Below are positions 49,517 through 58,352 of a stretch of DNA of 64,000 bases, piece after piece. Made by a program: the position numbers and the translations under genes. The stretch comes from Kitasatospora setae KM-6054 (lineage in GTDB: Bacteria; Actinomycetota; Actinomycetes; Streptomycetales; Streptomycetaceae). The notes below the pieces were generated by a model. That model did no database searches and had not been told where the DNA came from. It was given only the letters and a program-made list of their open reading frames with translations. The stretch spans positions 5,270,001 through 5,334,000 of the forward strand of contig NC_016109.1 of NCBI RefSeq assembly GCF_000269985.1. Reading direction: 5' to 3'. The first letter of the stretch is position 1, and each line of letters begins with the position of its first letter.

Positions 49517-49808
49517 TGTTTCCGGTGACGTTCGGTCACCGGGCGGCGGGCGCCGGACGTTCGTTAATCGGACGTCACTGATCGTCATCCGTGACAACTG
49601 TCCGTTTCGCCCATGTCTGCGTATGTCTTGTATGTCCGTTTTCTGGGATTCATCCATCGTTCATGTGACCAAATTGAAATCCGGAATGGTCATTTCCGTA
49701 TCCGTGAGTGACCGATAGTGGGTGCAGTCGAGCTCGGGTCGAGGCTCCTGCGCAGGGGTGCGCGCCAGGCCGCGAGTGATCTGCAACACGATTTCAGGAG
49801 GCACACCC
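49517..49808 (+). promoter_or_regulatory. Upstream control region of the first opp operon
   Basis: This 292-base region is noticeably AT-richer than its surroundings. It holds an 8-bp inverted repeat CCGGTGAC-GTTCG-GTCACCGG (49522-49542) and TGACCA-N15-TGGTCA (49666-49692). Possible promoter hexamers are TTGAAA (49674-49679) with TATCCG at 49699, or TTTCCG with TAGTGG at 49716. AGGAGG precedes the start. Confidence 0.45.
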
Positions 49809-51443
49809 ATGCGCGGTGCCAGCCAGGCCAAGTGGGTTGTCGCGGCCGTCGCGGTCGCCCTCGCCGCTACCGCTTGCGGCAGTGGCGGCTCGTCCAGCGG
49901 CTCCACCGGTGGCGGGGCGTCCAACGCCCAGGGCACGTTCAGCTACCAGAGCACCGAGCCGCAGAACCCGCTCCAGCCGGCGAACGCCATGGAGGTCGGC
50001 GGCGGCCGTGTCATCAAGACCCTGTTCAAGGGCCTGGTGGACTACGACCCCAGCAACGGCCAGCTCCGCAACCAGGTCGCCGAGAAGATCGAGACCACGG
50101 ACGCGCAGAACTACACCGTCACCCTGAAGTCCGGCTGGACCTTCCACGACGGCACCCCGGTGACCGCCAAGTCCTTCGTGGACGCCTGGAACTGGTCGGC
50201 CAACGTCAAGAACAACCAGATCAACTCCGACTGGTTCTCCGACATCCAGGGCTACGCGGACGTCCACCCGGACGAGGGCGACCCGAAGGCCACCACGATG
50301 TCCGGCCTCAAGGTCGTCGACGACACCCACTTCACCATCGCGCTGGACGGCCCGGTCTCGTACTTCGAGTACAAGCTCGGCTACACCGCCTTCTCGCCGC
50401 TGCCCGACGCCTTCTTCACCGACCCGGCGAAGTACGGCCAGTCGCCGATCGGCAACGGCCCCTACAAGTTCGTCTCGTGGGAGCACAACAAGGCGATCAC
50501 CGTCGCCGCGAACGACAAGTACGCGGGCGTCGACAAGCCGAAGAACGGCGGCATCGTCTTCAAGAACTACTCGCAGGCCGACGCCGCGTACAAGGACCTG
50601 ATCTCGGACAACCTGGACGTGCTGGACCAGGTCGACCCGAGCGACCTGGCCTCGTACAAGACCGACCTGGGCGACCGCGCCGTCGACCAGGCGCAGGGCG
50701 CCATCCAGTCGATCTCCTTCTCGCTGTACCAGGCCGACTGGAAGCCGGAGAACCTGGCCAAGGTCCGCCAGGGCCTGTCGATGGCGATCGACCGCGACAC
50801 CATCACCAAGACGGTGCTCAACGGCTCCCGCCAGCCCGCCAACTCCTGGGTCGCCCCGGGCGCGATGGGCTACAAGGACAACACCTGCGGCGAGGCCTGC
50901 ACCTACAACCCGGAGAAGGCCAAGCAGCTGGTCACCGAGGGTGGCGGCGTTCCCGGCAACAAGATCACCGTCCTGTACAACGCCGACGGCGGCCACAAGG
51001 AGTGGGTGGACGCGGTCTGCAACTCCATCCGCCAGGCGACCGGCGTCGAGTGCGTCGGCGACGCCAAGCCGGACTTCAAGACCGCGCGTGACCTGATCAA
51101 GAACAAGAAGGTCAACGGTCTGATGCGCACCGGCTGGGTGCAGGACTACCCGCTGAACGCGAACTTCCTGCGCGACGTGTACGGCACCGGCGCCGCGGCC
51201 AACGACGGCGGCTACTCCAGCCCCGAGTTCGACCGCCTGGCGGGCGAGGCCGACAAGGCCACCTCGGTGGAGAAGACCGCCGAGCTGTACCAGCAGGCCG
51301 AGGCCCAGCTGGCCAAGGACATGCCGGCCATCCCGCTCTGGTACTACAAGACCACCGCCGGTTACTCGAAGAACGTGCAGAACGTGAAGTACGACTCCTT
51401 CGGTGACCCGGTCTTCACCCAGGTCGAGGTCAAGCAGAAGTAA
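49809..51443 (+). CDS. Oligopeptide ABC transporter, substrate-binding lipoprotein (copy 1)
   Basis: The 544-residue lipoprotein has a signal peptide ending in the lipobox LAATAC, with Cys23 as the lipidated residue, and a Gly/Ser linker. The mature part is an OppA/DppA-type SBP_bac_5 fold. It contains LFKGLVDYDPSNGQL, TVTLKSGWTFHDGTPVTAKS, GNGPYKFVSWEHN, VRQGLSMAIDRDTI and MPAIPLWYYK near the end. It captures peptides outside the membrane for the permease encoded downstream. AGGAGG lies seven bases before the ATG. The closest functional relative by position and build is the BldK family needed for aerial growth in Streptomyces, but BldK identity is not proven. Confidence 0.93.
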   Translation: MRGASQAKWVVAAVAVALAATACGSGGSSSGSTGGGASNAQGTFSYQSTEPQNPLQPANAMEVGGGRVIKTLFKGLVDYDPSNGQLRNQVAEKIETTDAQNYTVTLKSGWTFHDGTPVTAKSFVDAWNWSANVKNNQINSDWFSDIQGYADVHPDEGDPKATTMSGLKVVDDTHFTIALDGPVSYFEYKLGYTAFSPLPDAFFTDPAKYGQSPIGNGPYKFVSWEHNKAITVAANDKYAGVDKPKNGGIVFKNYSQADAAYKDLISDNLDVLDQVDPSDLASYKTDLGDRAVDQAQGAIQSISFSLYQADWKPENLAKVRQGLSMAIDRDTITKTVLNGSRQPANSWVAPGAMGYKDNTCGEACTYNPEKAKQLVTEGGGVPGNKITVLYNADGGHKEWVDAVCNSIRQATGVECVGDAKPDFKTARDLIKNKKVNGLMRTGWVQDYPLNANFLRDVYGTGAAANDGGYSSPEFDRLAGEADKATSVEKTAELYQQAEAQLAKDMPAIPLWYYKTTAGYSKNVQNVKYDSFGDPVFTQVEVKQK

Positions 51444-51476
51444 CCGAGCAGGCACCGCGCGGCTCGAACAGACACG

Positions 51477-51524
51477 GCCGGTGCCGTGCCCCGCCCCACC
51501 GGGCGGCCCGGCACCGGCCGTTGT
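51477..51524 (+). terminator. Intraoperonic stem-loop between binding protein and permease
   Basis: Twelve-bp arms (51477-51488 and 51513-51524) enclose a further GC-rich hairpin, all inside the opp operon. It probably attenuates or protects the message so the binding protein is made in excess. Confidence 0.6.
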
Positions 51525-51585
51525 CACGTCCAGAACTCTGACACCGGGACCGATCAGTCCGTCAGAGCAGTCAATTGGAGGCACG

Positions 51586-52512
51586 ATGGGGCGCTACGTC
51601 GCGAGGCGACTGCTCCAGATGATCCCGGTGTTCCTGGGCACGGTCACGATCATCTTCTTCATGACCCGCATGCTGCCGGGTGACCCCGCGGCGGCGATGT
51701 GGGGCGACAAGGCGGCCGACCCGGCCCAGCTCGCCGCGTTCAAGCACGACATGGGACTCGACGTCTCCAAGTGGCAGCAGTACCTCAACTACATGGGGAA
51801 CCTGTTCACCGGCGACTTCGGCAAGACCATGAGCGGCCGCCAGGTCACCGACGTCATCGGCGAGGCCCTCCCGGTCACCGTCCGACTGGCGCTGCTGGCC
51901 TTCGTGTTCGAGCTGGTCCTCGGCGTCGCGATCGGCCTGTTCGCCGGCCTGCGCCGCGGCAAGGCCTTCGACAAGTCCTCCCTGGTGCTGACGCTGCTGC
52001 TGATCTCCATCCCGGTGCCGGTGCTCGGCTTCGTGTTCCAGAACGTCTTCGCGATCCAGCTCGGCTGGATCACCCCGACCGTCCAGGACTCGATGAACCT
52101 GGGCCAGCTGATCCTGCCCGCCATCGTGCTCGGCTCGATCTCGCTCGCCTACGTGGCCCGCCTGACCCGGACCTCCATCGCGGAGAACCTGAAGGCCGAC
52201 TACATGCGCACCGCGGTCGCCAAGGGCCTGCCCAAGCGCAAGGTCATCGGCACCCACCTGATGCGCAACTCGATGATCCCGGTGGTGACCTTCCTGGGCA
52301 CCGACCTCGGCGCCCTGATGGGCGGCGCGATCGTCACCGAGGGCATCTTCAACGTCAAGGGCGTCGGCAACGCGCTGTACCACGCCATCAACCTCAACGA
52401 GGGCGCGACCGTCTCCGGTTTCGTCGTCGTGCTGGTGCTGGTCTACCTGGTCGCCAGCCTGCTCGTCGACCTGCTCTACGCGGTCCTGGACCCGAGGATC
52501 CGGTATGCCTGA
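51586..52512 (+). CDS. Oligopeptide ABC transporter permease OppB-type (copy 1)
   Basis: The 308-residue permease begins MGRYVARRLLQMIPVFLG and has six membrane helices. The conserved GDFG segment (GNLFTGDFGKTMSG) is present. The coupling loop EAA-type motif reads DYMRTAVAKGLPKRKVIG. It ends in VDLLYAVLDPRIRYA, the usual OppB/DppB ending. With the OppC-type partner it forms the membrane channel. GGAGG lies five bases before the ATG. Its end overlaps the next gene by 8 bases. Confidence 0.94.
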   Translation: MGRYVARRLLQMIPVFLGTVTIIFFMTRMLPGDPAAAMWGDKAADPAQLAAFKHDMGLDVSKWQQYLNYMGNLFTGDFGKTMSGRQVTDVIGEALPVTVRLALLAFVFELVLGVAIGLFAGLRRGKAFDKSSLVLTLLLISIPVPVLGFVFQNVFAIQLGWITPTVQDSMNLGQLILPAIVLGSISLAYVARLTRTSIAENLKADYMRTAVAKGLPKRKVIGTHLMRNSMIPVVTFLGTDLGALMGGAIVTEGIFNVKGVGNALYHAINLNEGATVSGFVVVLVLVYLVASLLVDLLYAVLDPRIRYA

Positions 52513-53458
52513 ACTGATCGAGAAGCCCGCCCCTTCGGGAGAGAACGCCATCCCCGCCCAGCGAGGGCCGGCCGACGCCGGGGCGAAGGCCGAGAAGCCG
52601 CGCAGCCTGGGCCTGGACGCCTGGCACGACCTGCGCAAGCGCCCGGTCTTCCTCATCTCGGCGGTGCTGATCCTGCTGCTGGTGCTGTTCGCGATCGCCC
52701 CCAGCCTGTTCACCTCGGTGGACCCGCGCGCCGGCGACCTGCGCAACCACTACCTGACCAAGCCGAGCTACCTGCACTTCTTCCAGGCGGACTGGTTCGG
52801 CTACGACGGCCAGGGCCGGTCGATCTACGCCCGGATGATCTACGGCGCCCGCGCCTCGGTGGTCGTCGGCATCTGCGTCACCGCCGGCGTCACCGTCCTG
52901 GGCGGCCTGCTCGGCATGGTGGCCGGCTACTACGGCGGCTGGGTCGACACGATCGTCTCCCGCTTCACCGACATGGTCTTCGGCATCCCGCTGCTGCTCG
53001 GCGCCCTGGTCATGCTGAACGCCTTCCAGGTCCGCACGGTCTGGTCGGTGGTCTTCGCCCTGGTGGTCCTCGGCTGGACCCAGATGACCCGCGTGATGCG
53101 CGGCTCGGTGATCACCGTCAAGCAGGCCGACTACGTGACGGCCGCGAAGGCGCTCGGCGCCGGCACCGGCCGGATCATGTTCAAGCACATCCTGCCGAAC
53201 GCGATCGCCCCGGTGATCGTGGTCGCCACCATCGCGCTGGGCGGCTACATCGCCACCGAGGCCACGCTGAGCTTCCTCGGCATCGGCCTGCAGGACCCGA
53301 CCATCTCCTGGGGCATCGACATCAACTCGGCCCAGAAGGTGATCCGGCAGGCGCCGTTCGCGCTGTTCTTCCCGGCAGGCATGCTCAGCGTCACCGTGCT
53401 GGCCTTCATCATGCTCGGCGACGCGGTGCGCGACGCCCTCGACCCGAAGCTGCGCTGA
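52505..53458 (+). CDS. Oligopeptide ABC transporter permease OppC-type (copy 1)
   Basis: The 317-residue permease has a hydrophilic N-terminus of about 40 residues, a first helix VFLISAVLILLLVLFAIAPS, and GYDGQGRSIYARMIYGARAS. The coupling motif is DYVTAAKALGAGTGRIMFKH. The OppC ending MLGDAVRDALDPKLR closes it. It pairs with the preceding permease, whose stop codon it overlaps by 8 bases, so translation is coupled. Confidence 0.94.
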   Translation: MPELIEKPAPSGENAIPAQRGPADAGAKAEKPRSLGLDAWHDLRKRPVFLISAVLILLLVLFAIAPSLFTSVDPRAGDLRNHYLTKPSYLHFFQADWFGYDGQGRSIYARMIYGARASVVVGICVTAGVTVLGGLLGMVAGYYGGWVDTIVSRFTDMVFGIPLLLGALVMLNAFQVRTVWSVVFALVVLGWTQMTRVMRGSVITVKQADYVTAAKALGAGTGRIMFKHILPNAIAPVIVVATIALGGYIATEATLSFLGIGLQDPTISWGIDINSAQKVIRQAPFALFFPAGMLSVTVLAFIMLGDAVRDALDPKLR

Positions 53459-53474
53459 GAGAGGCGGCCGCATC

Positions 53475-54530
53475 ATGACCACCGCAGTCGAAAAGACCAC
53501 CGCCACCGCCGGCGACCGCCTGGCCCCCGGCACCCCGCTGCTCGAAGTCCGCGACCTGCACGTCGAGTTCAAGACCCGGGACGGCGTCGCCAAGGCCGTC
53601 AACGGCGTCAACTACTCGGTCGCGGCCGGCGAGACGCTCGCCGTCCTCGGTGAGTCGGGCTCCGGCAAGTCCGTCACCGCGCAGACGATCATGGGCATCC
53701 TGGACATGCCCCCCGGCCGGATCACCTCCGGCGAGATCATGTTCCGCGGCCAGGACATGCTGAAGATGTCCAACGAGGAGCGCCGGAGGATCCGCGGCCG
53801 CAAGATCGCGATGATCTTCCAGGACGCGCTCTCCTCGCTCAACCCGGTGCTCACCGTCGGCTACCAGCTCGGCGAGATGTTCCGGGTGCACCAGGGCGCC
53901 TCCAAGAAGGAGGCGAAGGCCAAGGCGATCGAGCTGATGGACCGGGTGCGGATCCCGGCCGCCAAGGAGCGGGTGGGGGACTACCCGCACCAGTTCTCCG
54001 GCGGCATGCGGCAGCGCATCATGATCGCGATGGCGCTGGCCCTGGAGCCGGACCTGATCATCGCGGACGAGCCGACCACGGCGCTGGACGTGACCGTCCA
54101 GGCGCAGGTGATGGACCTGCTCGCCGAGCTGCAGGCCGAGTACCACATGGGCCTGATCCTGATCACCCACGACCTCGGCGTGGTCGCCGACGTGGCCGAC
54201 AAGATCGCCGTGATGTACGCGGGCCGGATCGTCGAGACCGCCCCCGTGCACGAGCTGTACGCCCGCCCCGCCCACCCGTACACCGAGGGCCTGCTCCGGT
54301 CGATCCCGCGACTGGACCAGAAGGGCGAGGAGCTCTACGCGATCAAGGGCCTGCCGCCCAACCTCTACAAGGTCCCGGCCGGCTGCGCGTTCAACCCGCG
54401 CTGCGACGCCGCCACCGACCTGTGCCGCACCGAGGTCCCCGCCCTGCACCAGGTCACCGACCGGGAGGGCGCGGAGCTCGCCGGGCGCAAGAGCGCCTGC
54501 CACCTCTGGAAGGAGACCCTCCATGGCTGA
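53475..54530 (+). CDS. Oligopeptide ABC transporter ATPase OppD-type (copy 1)
   Basis: The 351-residue ATPase has Walker A GESGSGKS, Q-loop IFQDALSSLNPV, signature FSGGMRQR, Walker B LIIADEPTTALD and H-loop ITHDLGVVADVAD. The C-terminal oligopeptide-binding region contains GCAFNPRC and further cysteines (CRTEVP, CHLWKE). That set resembles the cysteine cluster found in OppD/DppD proteins. It powers transport with the OppF-type partner, whose start it overlaps by 8 bases. A ~305-bp central part is about 98 percent identical to the same region of copy 2. Confidence 0.95.
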   Translation: MTTAVEKTTATAGDRLAPGTPLLEVRDLHVEFKTRDGVAKAVNGVNYSVAAGETLAVLGESGSGKSVTAQTIMGILDMPPGRITSGEIMFRGQDMLKMSNEERRRIRGRKIAMIFQDALSSLNPVLTVGYQLGEMFRVHQGASKKEAKAKAIELMDRVRIPAAKERVGDYPHQFSGGMRQRIMIAMALALEPDLIIADEPTTALDVTVQAQVMDLLAELQAEYHMGLILITHDLGVVADVADKIAVMYAGRIVETAPVHELYARPAHPYTEGLLRSIPRLDQKGEELYAIKGLPPNLYKVPAGCAFNPRCDAATDLCRTEVPALHQVTDREGAELAGRKSACHLWKETLHG

Positions 54531-55542
54531 GCAGCCCATCCTGGAGGTCCGCGACCTGGTCAAGCACTACCCGCTGACCCAGGGCATCCTCTTCAAGAAG
54601 CAGGTCGGCGCGGTCAAGGCCGTCGACGGCGTCTCCTTCACCCTGCGCAAGGGCGAGACGCTCGGCATCGTCGGCGAGTCCGGCTGCGGCAAGTCGACCC
54701 TCGCCAAGGTCCTGATGAACCTGGAGCGGGCGACCGCCGGCCAGGTCCTCTACAAGGGCGAGGACATCTCCCGGCTGTCCGGCGCCGCCCTCAAGGCCGT
54801 CCGCCGCAACATCCAGATGGTGTTCCAGGACCCGTACACCTCGCTCAACCCGCGGATGACGGTCGGCGACATCATCGGCGAGCCGTACGAGATCCACCCC
54901 GAGGTCGCGCCGAAGGGCGACCGCCGCAAGGCGGTGCAGGACCTGCTGGACGTCGTGGGCCTCAACCCGGAGTACATCAACCGGTACCCGCACCAGTTCT
55001 CCGGCGGCCAGCGCCAGCGCATCGGCATCGCCCGCGGCCTCGCGCTCAAGCCCGAGGTCATCATCTGCGACGAGCCGGTCTCGGCGCTGGACGTGTCGGT
55101 GCAGGCGCAGGTGATCAACCTGCTGGAGCAGCTGCAGCAGGACTTCGAGCTCTCCTACATGTTCATCGCGCACGACCTGTCGATCGTCCGGCACATCTCC
55201 GACCGGGTCGGCGTGATGTACCTCGGCAAGATGGTCGAGATCGGCACCGACCTGGAGATCTACGACCACGCCACCCACCCGTACACCCAGGCGCTGCTCT
55301 CCGCGGTGCCGGTGCCGGACCCGGCCGACCGGGAGAAGCGCGAGCGGATCATCCTCTCCGGCGACATCCCCTCGCCGGCCAACCCGCCGTCCGGCTGCCG
55401 GTTCCGGACCCGGTGCTGGAAGGCGCAGGAGCGCTGCGCGACCGAGGTGCCGCTGCTGGCCGTCCCCGCGCCGCTGGCCGGCGGCGCCCGGCACGACTCG
55501 GCCTGCCACTTCGCGGCGGAGCGGGAGACCGCGGCGGCCTGA
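54523..55542 (+). CDS. Oligopeptide ABC transporter ATPase OppF-type (copy 1)
   Basis: The 339-residue ATPase has Walker A GESGCGKST, Q-loop VFQDPYTSLNPRMTVGDII, signature FSGGQRQRIGIARGLAL, Walker B VIICDEPVSALDVS and H-loop IAHDLSIVRHISD. Its C-terminal cysteines lie in GCRFRTRCWKAQERC and DSACHF. It is the last gene of the first opp operon. A hairpin terminator follows 16 bases after its stop codon. Confidence 0.95.
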   Translation: MAEQPILEVRDLVKHYPLTQGILFKKQVGAVKAVDGVSFTLRKGETLGIVGESGCGKSTLAKVLMNLERATAGQVLYKGEDISRLSGAALKAVRRNIQMVFQDPYTSLNPRMTVGDIIGEPYEIHPEVAPKGDRRKAVQDLLDVVGLNPEYINRYPHQFSGGQRQRIGIARGLALKPEVIICDEPVSALDVSVQAQVINLLEQLQQDFELSYMFIAHDLSIVRHISDRVGVMYLGKMVEIGTDLEIYDHATHPYTQALLSAVPVPDPADREKRERIILSGDIPSPANPPSGCRFRTRCWKAQERCATEVPLLAVPAPLAGGARHDSACHFAAERETAAA

Positions 55543-55557
55543 CGGCCGAAGCTCCGA

Positions 55558-55603
55558 CAGGGTCGCGACGCGGGCGGTGAACTGACGCCCCGTCGCGGCC
55601 CTG
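55558..55603 (+). terminator. Terminator of the first opp operon
   Basis: A 16-position stem (55558-55573 with 55588-55603) has one wobble and one mismatch. The region to 55718 then holds the promoter of the second operon, with no further gene. Confidence 0.75.
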
Positions 55604-55718
55604 CCGCGTCCCCGCCGCCGGGCGCCCTCCCCCGTCCGGCCCTACTGCGGTCGCGTCGTGGCGGCGGGCCCCTTCTCATGAGGTGAGATGCGTCATACAC
55701 CCCTGAGGAGGAAGCTCC

Positions 55719-57344
55719 ATGCCTGCAGGCACCCGCGTGCGCTGGGCTGTTGTCAGTGCGACGTCCGTGGCCCTGGTGGCCACGGGTTGTGGCAGTAGCG
55801 GCAGCGGCTCCGGCGGCGGCTCGTCCGACACCAGCAAGACCTTCACCTACCAGAGCAGCGAGCCGCAGAACCCGCTGCAGCCGGCCAACGCCAACGAGAC
55901 CGGCGGCGGACGCATCGTGCAGAACCTGTTCAAGGGGCTGGCCGACTACGACCCGTCCAACGGCAAGCTGCGGATGCAGGTCGCGGACAAGATCGACACC
56001 AGCGACGCGCAGAACTACACCGTCACGCTGAAGTCGGGCTGGACCTTCCACGACGGCACGCCGGTGACCGCGAAGAGCTTCGTGGACGCCTGGAACTGGG
56101 CGGCCAACACCAACAACAACCAGATCAACAGCTCCTGGTTCGCCGACATCGAGGGCTACAAGGACATCCACCCGGAGAGCGGCTCGCCGACCACCGACAA
56201 GATGTCCGGCCTGGCCGTCCAGGACGACACGCACTTCACCATCAAGCTGTACAACAAGGTCTCGTACTTCCCGTTCAAGCTGGGGTACGTGGCCTTCTCG
56301 CCGCTCCCGGAGGGCTTCTACAAGGACCCGGCGGGCTACGGGCAGAAGCCGGTCGGCAACGGGCCCTACGAGTTCGTCAGCTGGGACCACAACTCGCAGG
56401 TGGTCACCAAGACCTTCGCCAACTACCAGGGCGTGGACAAGCCGAAGAACGGCGGTGTCGTCTTCAAGATGTACACCACCTCCGAGGCCGCCTACGCGGA
56501 CCTGCAGTCGAACAACCTGGACGTGATGGACCAGGTGCCGCCGTCGGCGCTGGCGAACTACAAGAACGACCTGGGCGACCGGGCCATCGACGCCCCGCAG
56601 GGCGCGATCCAGAACATCGGCTTCACCCTCTACCAGGCCGACTGGCAGGGCCAGGACAAGAACAAGGTCCGGCAGGGCCTGTCGATGGCGATCGACCGCG
56701 ACACCATCACCAAGACGGTGCTGCAGAACTCGCGCAAGCCCGCCAGCGCCTGGGTCGCCGAGGGCGTCGACGGCTACAAGGCCGGCACCTGCGGCGACTT
56801 CTGCACGTACAACGCGGACAAGGCCAAGCAGCTGATCACCGAGGGCGGCGGCGTCCCCGGCAACGCCATCAAGATCACGTACAACGCGGACGGCGGCCAC
56901 AAGGAGTGGGTCGACGCGGTCTGCAACTCGATCCGGCAGGCCACCGGGGTGAACTGCACCGGCGACCCGAAGACCGACTTCAAGACCGCCCGCGCGGCGA
57001 TCACCGGCCACCAGATCAACGGCCTGTTCCGCACCGGCTGGGTGCAGGACTACCCGCTGAACGCCAACTTCCTGGCCGACGTCTACCGCACCGGCGCGGC
57101 CTCGAACGACACCGGCTACTCCAGCCCGGAGTTCGACAAGCTCGCCAACGAGGCCGACCAGGCCGCGTCCGTCGAGGACACCGCGACCGGCTACCAGAAG
57201 GCCGAGGCGCAGCTGGCGATCGACATGCCGGCCATCCCGCTCTGGTACTACCGGACCAACTCCGGCTTCTCCACCAAGGTGCAGAACGTCGCGTTCGACT
57301 CCTTCGGCAACCCGGCCTGGACCCAGGTCGAGGTCAAGGGCTGA
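55719..57344 (+). CDS. Oligopeptide ABC transporter, substrate-binding lipoprotein (copy 2)
   Basis: This 541-residue lipoprotein is a paralogue of the first operon's binding protein. The lipobox is LVATGC with Cys24. SBP_bac_5 motifs are alike: NLFKGLADYDPSNGKL, SGWTFHDGTPVTAKS, VRQGLSMAIDRDTITKTVL and MPAIPLWYYR. The two binding proteins differ much more from one another than the ATPases do, which points to different peptide preferences. GAGGAGGAAG lies seven bases before the ATG. Confidence 0.93.
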   Translation: MPAGTRVRWAVVSATSVALVATGCGSSGSGSGGGSSDTSKTFTYQSSEPQNPLQPANANETGGGRIVQNLFKGLADYDPSNGKLRMQVADKIDTSDAQNYTVTLKSGWTFHDGTPVTAKSFVDAWNWAANTNNNQINSSWFADIEGYKDIHPESGSPTTDKMSGLAVQDDTHFTIKLYNKVSYFPFKLGYVAFSPLPEGFYKDPAGYGQKPVGNGPYEFVSWDHNSQVVTKTFANYQGVDKPKNGGVVFKMYTTSEAAYADLQSNNLDVMDQVPPSALANYKNDLGDRAIDAPQGAIQNIGFTLYQADWQGQDKNKVRQGLSMAIDRDTITKTVLQNSRKPASAWVAEGVDGYKAGTCGDFCTYNADKAKQLITEGGGVPGNAIKITYNADGGHKEWVDAVCNSIRQATGVNCTGDPKTDFKTARAAITGHQINGLFRTGWVQDYPLNANFLADVYRTGAASNDTGYSSPEFDKLANEADQAASVEDTATGYQKAEAQLAIDMPAIPLWYYRTNSGFSTKVQNVAFDSFGNPAWTQVEVKG

Positions 57345-57349
57345 CCTGC

Positions 57350-57393
57350 CCGGAACCGGCCCCGTCCTCCCCGCACGGAGGGCGGGGCTCCGG
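57350..57393 (+). terminator. Intraoperonic stem-loop in the second opp operon
   Basis: A 12-bp stem (57359-57370 with 57377-57388) is extended by CCGGA/TCCGG at 57350-57354 and 57389-57393. It sits just after the binding-protein gene, as in the first operon. Confidence 0.65.
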
Positions 57394-57425
57394 TACTACG
57401 TCACCCCTTCGGAGGGAGGGCTCCC

Positions 57426-58352
57426 ATGGGCCACTACGTGCTACGCCGCGTGCTCCAGATGATCCCGGTGTTCTTCGGGGCCACGCTGCTGATCTTCCTG
57501 ATGGTGTACAGCCTGCCGGGCGACCCGATCGCCGCGATGTTCGGCGACAAGGCGGCCGACCCGGCGACCGTGGCCAACCTGCGGCACCAGTACTACCTCG
57601 ACCAGCCGCTGTGGAAGCAGTACCTGCACTACATGAACAACATCTTCCACCTGGACTTCGGCACCAGCTTCACCGGCCGCCCGGTCTCCGAGATCATGGC
57701 GGACGCCTTCCCGGTCACCATCCGGCTCGCCCTGGTCGCCTTCTTCTTCGAGATCGTGATCGGCCTGCCGCTCGGCCTGATCGCCGGCCTCTACCGCGGC
57801 AGCGTCGCGGACACCCTGGTGCTGGTGCTCACCCTGATCGTCATCTCGATCCCGGTGTTCGTGCTCGGCTACATCGCCCAGACGATCTTCGCGATCAACC
57901 TGGGCTGGGTCACCCCGACCGTCCAGGACTCCAAGGACATCACCCAGTTGATCCTGCCCGGCCTGGTGCTGGCCTCGCTGTCGCTGGCCTACGTGGCCCG
58001 GCTCACCCGCACCTCGATCGGCGAGAACCTGCGGGCCGACTACATGCGCACCGCGGTGGCCAAGGGCCTGCCCCGGCCGACCATCATCGGGCGGCACCTG
58101 CTGCGCAACTCGCTGATCCCGGTGGTGACCTTCCTGGGCACCGACCTCGGCGCGCTGATGGGCGGCGCGATCGTCACCGAGGGCATCTTCAACATCGCCG
58201 GCGTCGGCAACGTCCTCTACCGGGCGATCAACCAGAAGGAAGGCCCGACGGTGGTCGGCATCGTCACCGTGCTGGTGCTGGTGTACCTGGTGGCCAGCCT
58301 GGTCGTCGACCTGCTGTACGCCGTCCTGGACCCGAGGATCCGCTATGCCTGA
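57426..58352 (+). CDS. Oligopeptide ABC transporter permease OppB-type (copy 2)
   Basis: The 308-residue permease begins MGHYVLRRVLQMIPVFFG. It has the NIFHLDFGTSFTGRPVSE segment, coupling loop DYMRTAVAKGLPRPTIIG and ending VDLLYAVLDPRIRYA. It is equal in length to the copy 1 permease. Its stop overlaps the next permease start by 8 bases. GGAGGG precedes the ATG. Confidence 0.94.
   Translation: MGHYVLRRVLQMIPVFFGATLLIFLMVYSLPGDPIAAMFGDKAADPATVANLRHQYYLDQPLWKQYLHYMNNIFHLDFGTSFTGRPVSEIMADAFPVTIRLALVAFFFEIVIGLPLGLIAGLYRGSVADTLVLVLTLIVISIPVFVLGYIAQTIFAINLGWVTPTVQDSKDITQLILPGLVLASLSLAYVARLTRTSIGENLRADYMRTAVAKGLPRPTIIGRHLLRNSLIPVVTFLGTDLGALMGGAIVTEGIFNIAGVGNVLYRAINQKEGPTVVGIVTVLVLVYLVASLVVDLLYAVLDPRIRYA

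Noticed and set aside
44672..49657. 1661-codon minus-strand open frame antisense to typA and the second phosphatase gene
   Set aside because: Its sequence is low-complexity Gly/Asp/Val/Leu antisense translation without any domain. typA on the plus strand is certain.
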